Positions 1 to 9,834 of a stretch of 46,310 bases of DNA are shown in pieces. Both the position numbers and the translations under genes were made by a program. Source of the stretch: Clostridiales bacterium. GTDB lineage: Bacteria > Bacillota > Clostridia > Oscillospirales > UBA644. Under the pieces are notes generated by a model. The model saw nothing but the letters and a program-made list of their open reading frames with translations, ran no database searches and was not told the origin of the DNA. Each line of letters starts with the position of its first letter. Positions within the stretch are counted from its first letter, which is position 1. The DNA lies in NCBI GenBank assembly GCA_016281915.1, contig JAEEJO010000058.1, positions 1 through 46,310 on the forward strand. The letters run 5' to 3'.

Positions 1-1
1 A

Positions 2-3000
2 ACTGCAGGCAGCGCGAACAAGGGTATCGTTAACGGAACGACGACAGCAAGTGTAACCGTAACCGTAACCGATAACGGTGACGGCTCACTTACAGCAACG
101 TCATCGACAACACAGACCCCGCTTAAATTCACTAATACTTACAAAGTAACGTCTACAGACGTAGCATTCCCGGTAAAGAAAGTTGTTGGATCAGAAACTC
201 AGGGAACCGCACCTGCAGCATGGAGCTATGACTTTGCTCTTACTGACAGTAACGGAACCGCAATTGAAACAATAACGCTTGCAGGTACAGGCAACAGCAG
301 TGATAAGAAAGAATATCAGGCTCTGACCTTCACCGCACCCGGAGAGTATACATATACCGTAACCGAGAGTGCAACGCAAGGCAGCACAAACAGCGGTATA
401 GTCAACGGAACTACGACAGGCACAGTAACAGTAACAGTTGTTGACAATCACGACGGCACGCTTACCGCAACGGCAGATTCTAACAATGAAACGCCGCTTA
501 CATTTACAAATACTTACAAAGTAACGTCTACAGCCGTAGCGTTCCCCGTAAAGAAAGTTGTTGAATCAGAAACTCAGGGAACCGCACCTGGAGCATGGAG
601 CTATGACTTTGCCCTGACAGACAGTGACGGAAACGAAGTAGATAAAGTTACTATCTCCGGCAGCGGCAACAGCAGCGATACCAAGTCATTCAAGGCTTTG
701 AGCTTCAGCGCACCCGGAACGTATGAATATACGGTAACCGAATCAGGCAAAATTGACGGTATAACGAATGATGCAACTGCATCGCGCAAAGTAACGGTAA
801 CGGTTGTTGACAATAATGACGGCACACTTACCGCAACGGCAGATTCTACCGATGCAGCACCGCTTACATTCACAAATACCTACAAAGTTGAGCCCGCAAC
901 CGTATCATTCCCGGTAACAAAGATACTCAGCGTTCCCGAAGAACTTGAAGGTCCTGCAACATGGAGCTTTGACATTACTGTAGAAGCAAATGACGGAGCC
1001 CCCGCAGCAGCAGAAATGACCGGAACCGTAGATCAGGATAACGACACCGTATCATTCGGTCCGTTTACCTACACTGCACCCGGTACATATACATATGATG
1101 TAACCGAATCGGGCGAAATCGACGGCGTAACGAATGACGCCAAAGCAACAAAGACCGTAACGGTAACCGTAGTTGACAACAATGACGGCACACTTACCGC
1201 AACGGCAGATTATACCGATGAAGAACCTCTTACATTTACAAATACCTACAGCGTAAAACCTGCTACGGTAACCTTCCCGGTAACCAAGGTACTCAGTATT
1301 CCCGAAGAACTTGAAGGTCCTGCAACATGGAGCTTTGACATTACTGTAGAAGCAAATGACGAAGCACCGGCAGCAGCAGAAATGACCGGCAAGGTAACCG
1401 AGACTGAAAAAACAGTCACATTCGGACCGTTTGAATATACCGTTCCCGGCACGTATACATATACTGTAACCGAGTCAGGCGAAATCGACGGTGTAACGAA
1501 TGACGGCGCAGCAGAAACAGGTAAGACTGTAACAGTAACCGTAACCGATAACGGAGACGGCACGCTGACCGCAGAGGCCGATTCTACCACTGAAAAACCG
1601 CTCACATTCACTAATACCTATGACGCAAAAGGCTTCATCATATTTGATGCAACCAAGACCGTTACAGGCAGAGAGATTATCAATGAAGAATTCAGCTTTG
1701 AACTGTATGAAGGCGAAAGTCTGCTTCAGACAAAGAAGAATGACGAAGACGGAAAAGTAACGTTCGATCAGATCGATTATGATCGCAGCCACGTCGGAAC
1801 CCATACGTATACTATAAAAGAAGTAGTTGAAACGACCGTAGGAATCGTTTATGACACTTCAGTATATACCATAACGGTTGAAGTTTCGGATAACAGAAAC
1901 GGCAAGCTTTCCAACGCAGTAACCGTAACAAGAAACGGTGAACCCGCAGAAGCAGTAGCCTTCGACAACCCCTATGAGACAACGTCAATTGACGGAACTA
2001 AGACCTGGAACGACGACGATGACCGTGACGGCATCAGACCGGTAAGCATCACGGTAAATCTTCTTCAGGACGGCGAGGTATTCAAGACTGCAACCGTTAC
2101 GGAAGAGGACGACTGGAAGTATGAATGGACGGATCTTCCGAAGTATAAACCCGGCGCAACAACGGACGACAAGACCGAACATGAATACAAAGTCGAAGAA
2201 GTAGAGATCGAATACGACGAAAGCGTTACTTCCACAGGATATGAAATCGTTTATACAGGCAACGATATCGAGAATATACATGAACCTGAACTGATCAGCA
2301 TCCCCGTAATCAAATTCTGGGATGACGCAGACGATCAGGACGGTGTAAGACCCGAAAGCATTACTGTCAGACTGTATGCAACGTATACAGAGGACGAGAT
2401 CGCGAATGCGACCATCACTCCCGATGAAGAAGGCAACTGGTCATACACGTTTGAAAATCTGTTCAAGTATCGCAATCACGGCGAACTCATCGAATACTAT
2501 GTCGAAGAAGACGAAATCGAATTTGATGAGGAAAAATACGCACACGGATACGATGAAGCCAAGATCGAAGGCAATAACGACGATGGATTCACAATTGAAA
2601 ACCCGCGTATTCCCGAAGTCAGAGACATCGAAATCTCCAAGGTCTGGGACGATGCAGATGATCAGGACGGTATAAGACCTGAAAGCATCACCGTAAGACT
2701 GTATGCAACATATCAGGATGCTGAAATTGCAAATGCAACCATTCTCCCCGATGAAAACGGAGATTGGCACTATACGTTTACCGAACTTCCGAAGTTCAGA
2801 AATCACGGCGAACTTATCGAATACTATATCGAAGAGGATGAGATCCCCGCAGTAGAGGGACATCCCAAAGCATATACCTCTGAAATCGAAGGCGATATGG
2901 AAAACGGCTTCACCGTAACAAACTCTCATACGCCCGAAGAAATAGAGGCAGAGGTTAAGAAGGTATGGTACGATAACTCGAATCAGGACGGCATACGTCC

Positions 3001-4510
3001 GGATTCCATCACGGCATTCCTCCATGACGGCATCAGCAGAGTAGCTTCGGTTATTCTCAATGAGGCAAACATGTGGAAAGCTACCGTAACCGGTCTGCCG
3101 AAATACAGAGATCACGGTACTCTTATTGAGTATACATGGTCAGAAAGTTCGATCAACAACTACTCACTTGTCAATGTGAAGACTGTTGGTTACATCACAA
3201 CTCTTACAAATGAGCATACTCCTTACAAAACGTCTGTTTCTGTTAAGAAGATCTGGGATGATAACAATAACAACGACGGTATCAGACCCGTATCTGTCAA
3301 AGTTCAGCTTTATGCAAACGGCGTTCCTTACGGACAGGCAGTAAGACTCAATGAAGAGAATGATTGGAGCTATATCTGGACCAATCTTGATCTCAACAGC
3401 AACGGACGCAGAATCAACTATACTGTATCCGAAGTAATGACTCCGATGTGGTTCGGTTATATCTCAAAAGTTGTAGAATCATCTGAATACAGCTTTATGC
3501 TTGTCAATACGCATACTCCGTATGAAACCGAAGCTACGGTAAAGAAAGTCTGGGATGACAATAACGATCAGGACGGCATAAGACCCGAACAGATCACCGT
3601 AACACTGAATAACGGCACGGCAGACATAATGACCGTAACGCTTAATGAAGAAAACGGCTGGCAGGCAACCGTAACCGGACTTCCGAAGTATCTGAATGGC
3701 AAGAATATCGAATATACCTGGAAAGAATCGAGCATTTCAGGCTACGTCCTTGCAGAAACAAGCAAAGATGATACAACAACCGTTCTTACAAACAAACATG
3801 ATCCCGAAACTACCGAAGTTGACGGCACAAAGACATGGATTGACGACAATGACCACGATGGTCTGAGACCCGAATCTATCACAGTAAGCCTCTATGCGGA
3901 CGGAAACCTCGTTAAGAGCATAAAAGTAACCGCAAAAGACGGCTGGAAGTATTCGTTCGGCGATCTTCCGAAGTATAAAGACGGTAAAGAGATCGAATAC
4001 AGCGTTAAAGAAGACGCAGTAGACGGTTATACCACGGAATATGACGGATATGATATCGTCAACAGACATGAAAACGAAGTAATAACGGTTAAAGTAAGAA
4101 AGATCTGGATTGACAATCACGACCAGGACGGCAAGAGACCTTACTTCATAACGGTAACGCTCTATGCAGACGGCGTAGAAGTTAAATCCGTTGCAGTAAG
4201 GGATAGCGACAACTGGGAGCATGAATTTACGGATCTTCCGAAGTATAACGATAAAGGAGAAAGAATCGTCTATACGGTAACGGAAACACCTGTTCCCGAT
4301 TACTATACTATCATAGCAGGCGATATGGATACCGGCATTGTTATTACAAATAAATACAACGTTCCCGAAAAACCGACCGAAACTCCCGATACGGGCGACG
4401 ATGAGAAATCTCAGTCCGTACCCTTCGGTGCAGCGGCAGGACTCGGCACAGCAACACTCATTGCAGCCGGCGCAGCAGTTATTCTCAAAAAGAAAAAACA
4501 TGATGCGTAA
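2..4510 (+). CDS. Giant cell-wall-anchored adhesin/pilin-like protein with isopeptide domains (5' end outside the window)
   Basis: The reading frame is already open at base 2, so the start and signal peptide lie upstream; about 1,502 residues are visible. The N-terminal third is a tandem array of roughly 122-residue Spy0128/FctA-type pilin domains, each ending in DNxDGTLTA followed by LTFTNTYK (one partial and four complete, up to about base 1622), then one divergent domain (1623-1980). Eight Cna_B-type domains of about 95 residues follow (about 1981-4365), each with a K-x-W-x-D opening, a D-G-x-R-P turn, an LPKY segment and a closing N-x-H/Y. The conserved Lys, Glu and Asn fit intramolecular isopeptide bonds, known in these families to stiffen surface stalks. 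The C-terminus has the LPXTG-like motif TPDTG (4382-4396), a hydrophobic stretch and a KKKK tail, so sortase anchoring is expected. No sortase gene is in the window. The ligand is unknown. Confidence 0.9.
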   Translation, partial: TAGSANKGIVNGTTTASVTVTVTDNGDGSLTATSSTTQTPLKFTNTYKVTSTDVAFPVKKVVGSETQGTAPAAWSYDFALTDSNGTAIETITLAGTGNSSDKKEYQALTFTAPGEYTYTVTESATQGSTNSGIVNGTTTGTVTVTVVDNHDGTLTATADSNNETPLTFTNTYKVTSTAVAFPVKKVVESETQGTAPGAWSYDFALTDSDGNEVDKVTISGSGNSSDTKSFKALSFSAPGTYEYTVTESGKIDGITNDATASRKVTVTVVDNNDGTLTATADSTDAAPLTFTNTYKVEPATVSFPVTKILSVPEELEGPATWSFDITVEANDGAPAAAEMTGTVDQDNDTVSFGPFTYTAPGTYTYDVTESGEIDGVTNDAKATKTVTVTVVDNNDGTLTATADYTDEEPLTFTNTYSVKPATVTFPVTKVLSIPEELEGPATWSFDITVEANDEAPAAAEMTGKVTETEKTVTFGPFEYTVPGTYTYTVTESGEIDGVTNDGAAETGKTVTVTVTDNGDGTLTAEADSTTEKPLTFTNTYDAKGFIIFDATKTVTGREIINEEFSFELYEGESLLQTKKNDEDGKVTFDQIDYDRSHVGTHTYTIKEVVETTVGIVYDTSVYTITVEVSDNRNGKLSNAVTVTRNGEPAEAVAFDNPYETTSIDGTKTWNDDDDRDGIRPVSITVNLLQDGEVFKTATVTEEDDWKYEWTDLPKYKPGATTDDKTEHEYKVEEVEIEYDESVTSTGYEIVYTGNDIENIHEPELISIPVIKFWDDADDQDGVRPESITVRLYATYTEDEIANATITPDEEGNWSYTFENLFKYRNHGELIEYYVEEDEIEFDEEKYAHGYDEAKIEGNNDDGFTIENPRIPEVRDIEISKVWDDADDQDGIRPESITVRLYATYQDAEIANATILPDENGDWHYTFTELPKFRNHGELIEYYIEEDEIPAVEGHPKAYTSEIEGDMENGFTVTNSHTPEEIEAEVKKVWYDNSNQDGIRPDSITAFLHDGISRVASVILNEANMWKATVTGLPKYRDHGTLIEYTWSESSINNYSLVNVKTVGYITTLTNEHTPYKTSVSVKKIWDDNNNNDGIRPVSVKVQLYANGVPYGQAVRLNEENDWSYIWTNLDLNSNGRRINYTVSEVMTPMWFGYISKVVESSEYSFMLVNTHTPYETEATVKKVWDDNNDQDGIRPEQITVTLNNGTADIMTVTLNEENGWQATVTGLPKYLNGKNIEYTWKESSISGYVLAETSKDDTTTVLTNKHDPETTEVDGTKTWIDDNDHDGLRPESITVSLYADGNLVKSIKVTAKDGWKYSFGDLPKYKDGKEIEYSVKEDAVDGYTTEYDGYDIVNRHENEVITVKVRKIWIDNHDQDGKRPYFITVTLYADGVEVKSVAVRDSDNWEHEFTDLPKYNDKGERIVYTVTETPVPDYYTIIAGDMDTGIVITNKYNVPEKPTETPDTGDDEKSQSVPFGAAAGLGTATLIAAGAAVILKKKKHDA
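134..615 (+). repeat. Near-identical DNA repeat between two adhesin pilin domains
   Basis: About 105 bases starting at 134 recur starting at 509 (offset 375) with only a few mismatches, encoding the same segment from NTYKVTS through WSYDFA. The similarity is at DNA level, not only protein level. Confidence 0.8.
933..1361 (+). repeat. Exact 63-bp direct repeat inside the adhesin gene
   Basis: Bases 933-995 are identical to 1299-1361, 366 bases apart, which is exactly one pilin-type domain. Perfect synonymous-site identity points to recent duplication or gene conversion and gives a substrate for domain-number change by recombination. Confidence 0.85.
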
Positions 4511-4597
4511 TCAGTTCTGATAACCGTGCGGTCAAAAACCGAATGTTTCTCCATCTATTCATATTCATAATGCTTAGTATGTCGAAGCATTGAAACA

Positions 4598-4634
4598 AGA
4601 AGGCTGAAGTTGATCTTCAGCCTTCTGTTCTTTT
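4598..4634 (+). terminator. Rho-independent terminator of the adhesin gene
   Basis: A perfect 12-bp stem (4598-4609 with 4615-4626), a 5-base loop and a following T-rich stretch (GTTCTTTT), 88 bases after the adhesin stop codon. Confidence 0.85.
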
Positions 4635-4670
4635 ATGCTTATTAAATTCCAATCTTAATAAAAGAAAACT

Positions 4671-4991
4671 TTATTTCCTTATAAATGCCTCGTCTTTTCC
4701 GATATCTTCACTGATAAAACGCTCAACTGTCATATGAAGATCGTATTTTTCACGAAGCGCTGCGATCTGCGCCATCATCGGCGACTTATGATGCGCGTCA
4801 ATGGCGGATTGATCTGTCCAGCTGTCGATAAGAAGTATCGTTTCTGCATCGTCAAGCGGCTGAAAATATGCATAGCGAAGATTTCCTTTCTCTGCCCTTA
4901 CAGCTGCTGCAATACCGCTTGATTCCATTTCTGCGGCAAATTTACGTGCCGCTCCGTTTTTACCTTTGTAATATAAATTCACAGTTATCAT
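4671..4991 (-). CDS. Antibiotic biosynthesis monooxygenase (ABM)-like dimeric alpha/beta-barrel protein
   Basis: The product has 106 residues beginning MITVNLYYKGKNG, the usual start and size for this small family. Typical features are the N-terminal beta strand, GNLRYAYF, a DAETILLIDSWTD strand and the DAHHKSPMM segment that follows in ABM-type quinol/heme-related monooxygenases. These proteins are cytoplasmic, and their substrates are mostly unknown. A longer reading frame extends upstream to 5153, but it would run back across the promoter at 5077-5105, and the residues before MITV do not resemble the family. A GAGAG stretch about 8 bases upstream serves as a weak ribosome site. The gene is transcribed divergently from the lipoprotein at 5332. 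Confidence 0.8.
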   Translation of the reverse strand: MITVNLYYKGKNGAARKFAAEMESSGIAAAVRAEKGNLRYAYFQPLDDAETILLIDSWTDQSAIDAHHKSPMMAQIAALREKYDLHMTVERFISEDIGKDEAFIRK

Positions 4992-5076
4992 ATGAATCTC
5001 TCTTTTCTTTTTTTCCGTCATGTCGCCGTCCGATATCGATTCATAACGGAAAACCAATAAAACGTTATTTTTAAAA

Positions 5077-5105
5077 ATCATATCACATATGCAGGATTTT
5101 GTCAA
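5077..5105 (-). promoter_or_regulatory. Sigma-A promoter for the ABM-like gene
   Basis: On the minus strand: TTGACA (5100-5105), 17-base spacer, TATGAT (5077-5082), about 85 bases upstream of the chosen start. Confidence 0.7.
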
Positions 5106-5128
5106 TAGAAACGATACTCTAAGGCGTT

Positions 5129-5142
5129 TGAAAGCGCTTTCG
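5129..5142. promoter_or_regulatory. Possible LacI-family/CcpA-like operator
   Basis: TGAAAGCGCTTTCG contains a perfect 12-bp palindrome and matches the cre-type pattern TGWAANCGNTNWCA at all but the last base. It lies between the divergent promoters of the ABM-like gene and the first lipoprotein. Binding is inferred only from the motif. Confidence 0.45.
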
Positions 5143-5197
5143 GTGCGGCTCACGTTTTTTCATATAACCTCCGTATAATAAAATTTATAAAACAGGG

Positions 5198-5227
5198 TTG
5201 ACAGACCGACCCGAAAAGTGATATAAT
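5198..5227 (+). promoter_or_regulatory. Sigma-A promoter for lipoprotein 1
   Basis: TTGACA (5198-5203), 18-base spacer and TATAAT (5222-5227), about 105 bases before the start codon. Confidence 0.75.
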
Positions 5228-5331
5228 ATGCATAAGAATGTTGTATGTATACGAAAATCGGCTTAGCGCTTTTGCGTATACATGGTATCATTATCCGAAT
5301 TGCCGGAAAAAAAATAATAGGGAGAATCAAA

Positions 5332-6738
5332 ATGAAAAAACATCGTATACTTCTTTTAGCAGTCATTTTAATGTTTTTCATCTCTGCGTGCTCTGCCGCA
5401 GAAGAGGAGATCGTTCCCGATTATCTTGACGGAGAAGATCTTTCAATTGATCTGAACGGACAGACTCTTGTTATGGGAATGGTTCCGGACTATTTTTTCG
5501 AGGGCGACAACTCGGTATTGACGTATACATACAATACAGATCTAGGTGATCTTGCCGCAGAAAGAATAAACGATATAGAAAGCAAATACAACTGCAAACT
5601 CAGGTTCGACTATGTTGGCAGAACCGGCTCACTCGCTTTCAGTTCAGCAGTGGCAGGTCTGTATATCTTCGATTTTATCAGCGAAGAATCGTTCTTCCTT
5701 TATAATTATCTCACAACAAACGCCTTTCAGGATCTGACTCAAGTTGAAAATCTCGATGTGTTTGATGAAACAAAGTGGGGCAGCAGATATATGCGCGTTT
5801 CTACCATGTATGACGGCGTCATAATAGGCGTGCTTCCCGCAATGCATCCCATGAGACTTTCCAACTCGATGGATGAAATTCTCGTAATAAACGAAGACCT
5901 TATAGGCAAACTTTCCGCAACAGACCCGAGGGATTATTACGAGAGGGGAGAGTGGAACTGGGATACGTTTGAAGACTGTCTGCTTAACTACGCCATTACC
6001 GATGACCCGAATCATATCGTATATTCTCTGAGTGCGGGAATCGGACGGACAGCCCGCTCGCTTGCACTGTGCAACGGATATGACTTTATTACGTTTAATG
6101 ACAGCGGTGATTTTGAACTCGGATATTTCAGTCCCAATGCTATTGAAGCTTATAACTGGACTTTTGAACTATACAACGGACCTGCAGGACGCAATATAGA
6201 TCCTGAACCGTCACTGGATAAATTTGTGAGCGGATCAGCAGTAATGCAGTATCTGAGTGCATACGAGATCGTGTCAACAACCGATTCCGTTGCGTTCAAA
6301 ATGGACAATTTCGGCCTTGTTCCTTCGCCGTGCGGCCCGAGCGCAAAAGGACAGGATGACTGGAAAATCAGTTATTCATCTGCCGACTTTACGCTTGCCA
6401 TACCTATAACGGCACAGGATGTTGAGACATCCGCTTTTATCCTCGATCAGATATACGCACCTTTCAAGGGATATGAAACGAATGAGCAGATTATAGAATA
6501 TCTGCGCAGAAATTATTTCCTTGACGTTCGTGACGCGGAATACTTTGTGGAAATCGCTCTCGGTGACAGACCGTTCTTCCATGACAACAGCAGGGGCTTC
6601 GGTTTCTTCTCTCATATTGAAGATGGCGTAACAAAAATGATCGATACTTACAAGGGTCCGGCAGTTGAAGCCGCAAGAAAGAACCTTGTGCCGGCATACA
6701 AAACTCTGGAAATGTACGAGGATATGTTCCACGACTGA
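5332..6738 (+). CDS. Extracellular solute-binding lipoprotein 1 (family-1 type), orphan
   Basis: The 468-residue product starts MKKHRILLLAVILMFF with a lipobox ending in Cys20 (ISAC), so it should be a membrane-anchored lipoprotein outside the cell. It belongs to the family-1 type of ABC solute-binding proteins, which usually present carbohydrates to permeases. The central block GEWNWDTFED and the C-terminal FKGYET...RDAEYF block recur in three other lipoproteins of this window. The ATG at 5332 is preferred over the upstream frame start at 5245 because the signal peptide begins there and GGGAG lies just upstream. No permease or ATPase gene is next to it. The ligand is unknown; the glycosidases nearby suggest a sugar. 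Confidence 0.82.
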   Translation: MKKHRILLLAVILMFFISACSAAEEEIVPDYLDGEDLSIDLNGQTLVMGMVPDYFFEGDNSVLTYTYNTDLGDLAAERINDIESKYNCKLRFDYVGRTGSLAFSSAVAGLYIFDFISEESFFLYNYLTTNAFQDLTQVENLDVFDETKWGSRYMRVSTMYDGVIIGVLPAMHPMRLSNSMDEILVINEDLIGKLSATDPRDYYERGEWNWDTFEDCLLNYAITDDPNHIVYSLSAGIGRTARSLALCNGYDFITFNDSGDFELGYFSPNAIEAYNWTFELYNGPAGRNIDPEPSLDKFVSGSAVMQYLSAYEIVSTTDSVAFKMDNFGLVPSPCGPSAKGQDDWKISYSSADFTLAIPITAQDVETSAFILDQIYAPFKGYETNEQIIEYLRRNYFLDVRDAEYFVEIALGDRPFFHDNSRGFGFFSHIEDGVTKMIDTYKGPAVEAARKNLVPAYKTLEMYEDMFHD

Positions 6739-6849
6739 TAATCGTCGATTAAACAGGAGCAGCATCCATTCAGAGGCTTGATTCATACTGCGTATATACG
6801 GATCATCTACAACTTTGCAAGAGAACTCGTCAGTGATTAGCTAAGCAAA

Positions 6850-6880
6850 CGCAGGGCAAATCAAAATGCCCTGCGCGCTT
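6850..6880 (+). terminator. Terminator between lipoprotein 1 and the nuclease-helicase gene
   Basis: An 8-bp stem CGCAGGGC/GCCCTGCG (6850-6857, 6868-6875) with a 10-base loop and a T-rich 3' flank. It sits between two convergent genes and could act in both directions. Confidence 0.7.
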
Positions 6881-6883
6881 TCT

Positions 6884-9829
6884 TTATCGCTTTTTTCTCA
6901 TACATGCACTGCAGATTCCAAGATTGACATGGTTAGCACCGCCGTATGTTGAAAACTCTCGTTCTAAATCAATCTTGTCACATTCTTCGCATCGAACCCA
7001 ACGGCGACCATATGAATCTCTTGCTGGATATTCCTGCTGATCGATAATCGCTATAATTTCATCTCGGATACGTTTATCTGCCAGCTCTTTTTGCTTTGTC
7101 CTCTCCTCGGCCTCTTTTTTTTGTTTTTCCTCGATTTCTTTTTTCCGTGCTTCACTTTCAGCAAGTCTACGAGCAGCTTCTTTTTCTCGCGCTTCTTGCT
7201 GTTGTCGGAATAGTTCAGATAGTGCTTGTTGCGCCGCCGCAGCATCTAACAGTTTCTGAGATTCTATCTTTTCTTGAATTTCCGGGAACAACTCTTCAAC
7301 ATAGGAACTCTGTCGTCCGGATATTGAAAACAGATTCAAACTGTTTTTCGCACGTGTAATTCCTACATAGAACAGCCGCCGTTCCTCTTGTTCTCCGTCA
7401 GCGTTGTCCTTAGACTTGCTGAATATGTTTGGTCTTGATGATGGAAAACGACCATCGTATACATCTACCATGTATACAACATCATATTCTAACCCTTTGC
7501 TTGAATGAATCGTGGTTAGAATAACCGGGGTGGCCGACTTAGTATCAAAGCCTTCTTGCATTTGTGTTTCAAGGTACTGGAGCCTTTTCAGGAACGAACT
7601 AATGGTAGGTTCCTTTTTTGCAAGGATTTTGAGAAGTTCAACTTTCCCAAAATCATAACGGTTTTCCTCCATGTAATTCTCATAACCTTTGTCCATTATA
7701 TAGGTCAAGGCATTGAGAGGTGTAAGTGAAGAAACGGTTCGAATGATATTCCTAAAATCTTCAGCCCTTCCTTGATACTCTCTTTTGAGATATTTCATCT
7801 GTCCCTGAAGAGCGTCAAAAACACTTAGATTTAATCTTTTACCATCTCTGATTGCGTACTCTAACTGTTGCTTTTTCAGGTACAGTATCCCCCTGTTGCA
7901 TATATTTTTGAGCGATTCGAAATCACGGTCGTTAGTAGCAAGTTTCAGATACGATATTATGTCCGTGACCACTCTTGTGCCGAAAAAATTCATTTCAGGG
8001 GATTTTAATCTGAACGGTATCTCGTTTCTTAACAATAAGTCAACAAGTACAACCGAGCTTTCGTTATCACGGTATATAAACGCTGTTTCTCGTGTGTTGT
8101 TTTTTGCCACATCAAGCAGATAAGAATACTGTTCTTCTCTATTTCCAACCTGAATGAGGTTAACGGCTTCACATTGACCTCGCTCAGCGATCATGTTCTT
8201 CTCGTATCTGCCCTTGTTCTTTGATATAAAGCTCTGAGCTTTTTCAACAATTGGCTCTGTAGACCTATAGTTTCTCTCCATGCGGATGATATATGGATTA
8301 ACGTAATCATATCTGAAATTCAGCAACGCTTTGGGGTATGCTCCGCGAAAGCCATAAATGCTCTGATCTTCATCGCCCACCATAAATAGGTTGTTCCCTT
8401 GAGAAATCAGTTTGATTATGGCATGTTGAATCTTCGATGTATCTTGTGCTTCATCAACAGAGATATATTTGTATCGCGCCTTAAGTGCGCACAAAACATC
8501 TGAATCATTTTTCAGGATGTCCAACGCAAAAATCATCTGATCGTCAAAGTCCATTTTGCCGGAAGAATCGAGAAGCTGCAGATACTCCTGATACATTTCC
8601 TTTATGTTGGGGTATGATTCATCCAGATCTGACAAGTCGGAATCTGTTAACATCATATTCTTGATATATGACAGCGACTGTTCAAACTCTAGTACTTCGT
8701 TTTCGGAGGGGTATTCTTCAGAATATTTCAAAAGAATCTTTCTCAGTATCGCTTTTCGTTCATTATCCTCAATTACTTTTTTCTCCTGCGATCCGTTCTC
8801 TTGACATTTGCGTCGGTAAACTGAATAACAGAGCGCATTAATGGTTGAAAAATGAACCTGGTTTCCAACAGAGTCTCCAAATTTATCAATAAACCTTTGC
8901 TTCATTTCGGTAGCGGCTTTTTTATTATAGGTTATCGCTAGGATGCTTTGCGGATCGACCCCTATGTTAAGAATCATATGTCCCAACCTTGCCACCAGAA
9001 CTGTGGTTTTTCCGGAACCGGGAACCGCAAGAAGGAGATTTGATCCTTCTACCGCTTGTACTGCCCGTTCCTGCTGCTTGTTGAGAGATATGTTGTACTG
9101 TTTACAGAATTCAGAGTATTTTTCATTTTTCTTCAGATCATCTCGTGCAGGAGCAGCACACTTGCCGTCATGCACGCCGATATACTCTAAGAAACCTTCC
9201 TTCGTTATGAACGGGGTAGATGTAAACTGCTGGAATCCTTTTTCCGAAACATCAAGAACACGTACTATTTTAGGGCAGGTGAAATCTTCTGAAAGCTGAA
9301 AGAACAGATCTATGCATCCAGTTTTAACATCGTAGCTATTAAATGCCTTTTGGGGATTGCGCCATTTGAAGAGAAATGTATCGCCTTTATCTTGAAAAGT
9401 CAAATTGTCTTCATTGAAAATGTCTGACAAGTCAAAAAGCCACACGACCTTATATCCAAGATTGAAGTAAAAATTGTTTCTGTTGTCAAAAGCTTTTACA
9501 GGCATTATACTGTGCTGGAATTCTATGACAGTCCGGCCAATTATTACATCTGCGCGGTGGCTTGTGTTTCCAAGAGCCAATTTGACCTCTTGATTGTCTT
9601 TTGGAAACATGCCCTGCCATTCGTTGTGCCAGGGTGACATATCATAGGTCCGCTCCTGCTCATAGGTGTCTGAACAGCGATGACTCGCGCTATGAGCAAA
9701 GTGATGCTGGCGCACATCTCCTTTTCTGGTGATAAGCGGAGCTCCACAGAACGGACAATAATATGTCTGGTTGCTTTGAGTCTCGTCAATATGAATTCTA
9801 TTATCGTTGAAGTCATTCGCAAAAAGCAT
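6884..9829 (-). CDS. CoiA-like nuclease / UvrD-PcrA-type SF1 helicase / zinc-ribbon fusion protein
   Basis: The 981-residue protein has three parts. Residues 1-220 resemble competence protein CoiA: a Cys/His cluster (C25-x2-C28, H43, H46, H50, C52), then HRADVIIGRTVIEFQHS at 91-107, a PD-(D/E)xK-type nuclease signature (D94, E103, Q105). Residues 245-850 form a UvrD/PcrA-type DNA helicase with Walker A AVPGSGKTT (268-276), motif II VDEAQD (458-463), GDEDQSIYGFRGA (485-497), RNYRST (519-524), TTIHSSKGLEYD (772-783) and VGITRAK (822-828). A charged Glu/Lys/Arg coiled coil (about 860-930) leads to a C-terminal ribbon with C947-x2-C950 and C973-x2-C976. The start lies 5 bases after the XRE stop, with GGAGAT upstream, so the two are co-transcribed. 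A DNA-processing or anti-phage role is inferred; the fusion is not one I know by name. Confidence 0.85.
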   Translation of the reverse strand: MLFANDFNDNRIHIDETQSNQTYYCPFCGAPLITRKGDVRQHHFAHSASHRCSDTYEQERTYDMSPWHNEWQGMFPKDNQEVKLALGNTSHRADVIIGRTVIEFQHSIMPVKAFDNRNNFYFNLGYKVVWLFDLSDIFNEDNLTFQDKGDTFLFKWRNPQKAFNSYDVKTGCIDLFFQLSEDFTCPKIVRVLDVSEKGFQQFTSTPFITKEGFLEYIGVHDGKCAAPARDDLKKNEKYSEFCKQYNISLNKQQERAVQAVEGSNLLLAVPGSGKTTVLVARLGHMILNIGVDPQSILAITYNKKAATEMKQRFIDKFGDSVGNQVHFSTINALCYSVYRRKCQENGSQEKKVIEDNERKAILRKILLKYSEEYPSENEVLEFEQSLSYIKNMMLTDSDLSDLDESYPNIKEMYQEYLQLLDSSGKMDFDDQMIFALDILKNDSDVLCALKARYKYISVDEAQDTSKIQHAIIKLISQGNNLFMVGDEDQSIYGFRGAYPKALLNFRYDYVNPYIIRMERNYRSTEPIVEKAQSFISKNKGRYEKNMIAERGQCEAVNLIQVGNREEQYSYLLDVAKNNTRETAFIYRDNESSVVLVDLLLRNEIPFRLKSPEMNFFGTRVVTDIISYLKLATNDRDFESLKNICNRGILYLKKQQLEYAIRDGKRLNLSVFDALQGQMKYLKREYQGRAEDFRNIIRTVSSLTPLNALTYIMDKGYENYMEENRYDFGKVELLKILAKKEPTISSFLKRLQYLETQMQEGFDTKSATPVILTTIHSSKGLEYDVVYMVDVYDGRFPSSRPNIFSKSKDNADGEQEERRLFYVGITRAKNSLNLFSISGRQSSYVEELFPEIQEKIESQKLLDAAAAQQALSELFRQQQEAREKEAARRLAESEARKKEIEEKQKKEAEERTKQKELADKRIRDEIIAIIDQQEYPARDSYGRRWVRCEECDKIDLEREFSTYGGANHVNLGICSACMRKKR

Positions 9830-9834
9830 CTCGG

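Noticed and set aside
2441..4501. Long minus-strand open frames (2441-3115 and 3737-4501) inside the adhesin
   Set aside because: They mirror the repetitive adhesin codons, have Cys/Phe/Val-rich low-complexity translations and no ribosome sites.
1..4510. The tandem repeats as a CRISPR array
   Set aside because: The repeat unit is about 366 bases and in frame within one coding sequence, with no short identical repeats and unique spacers.
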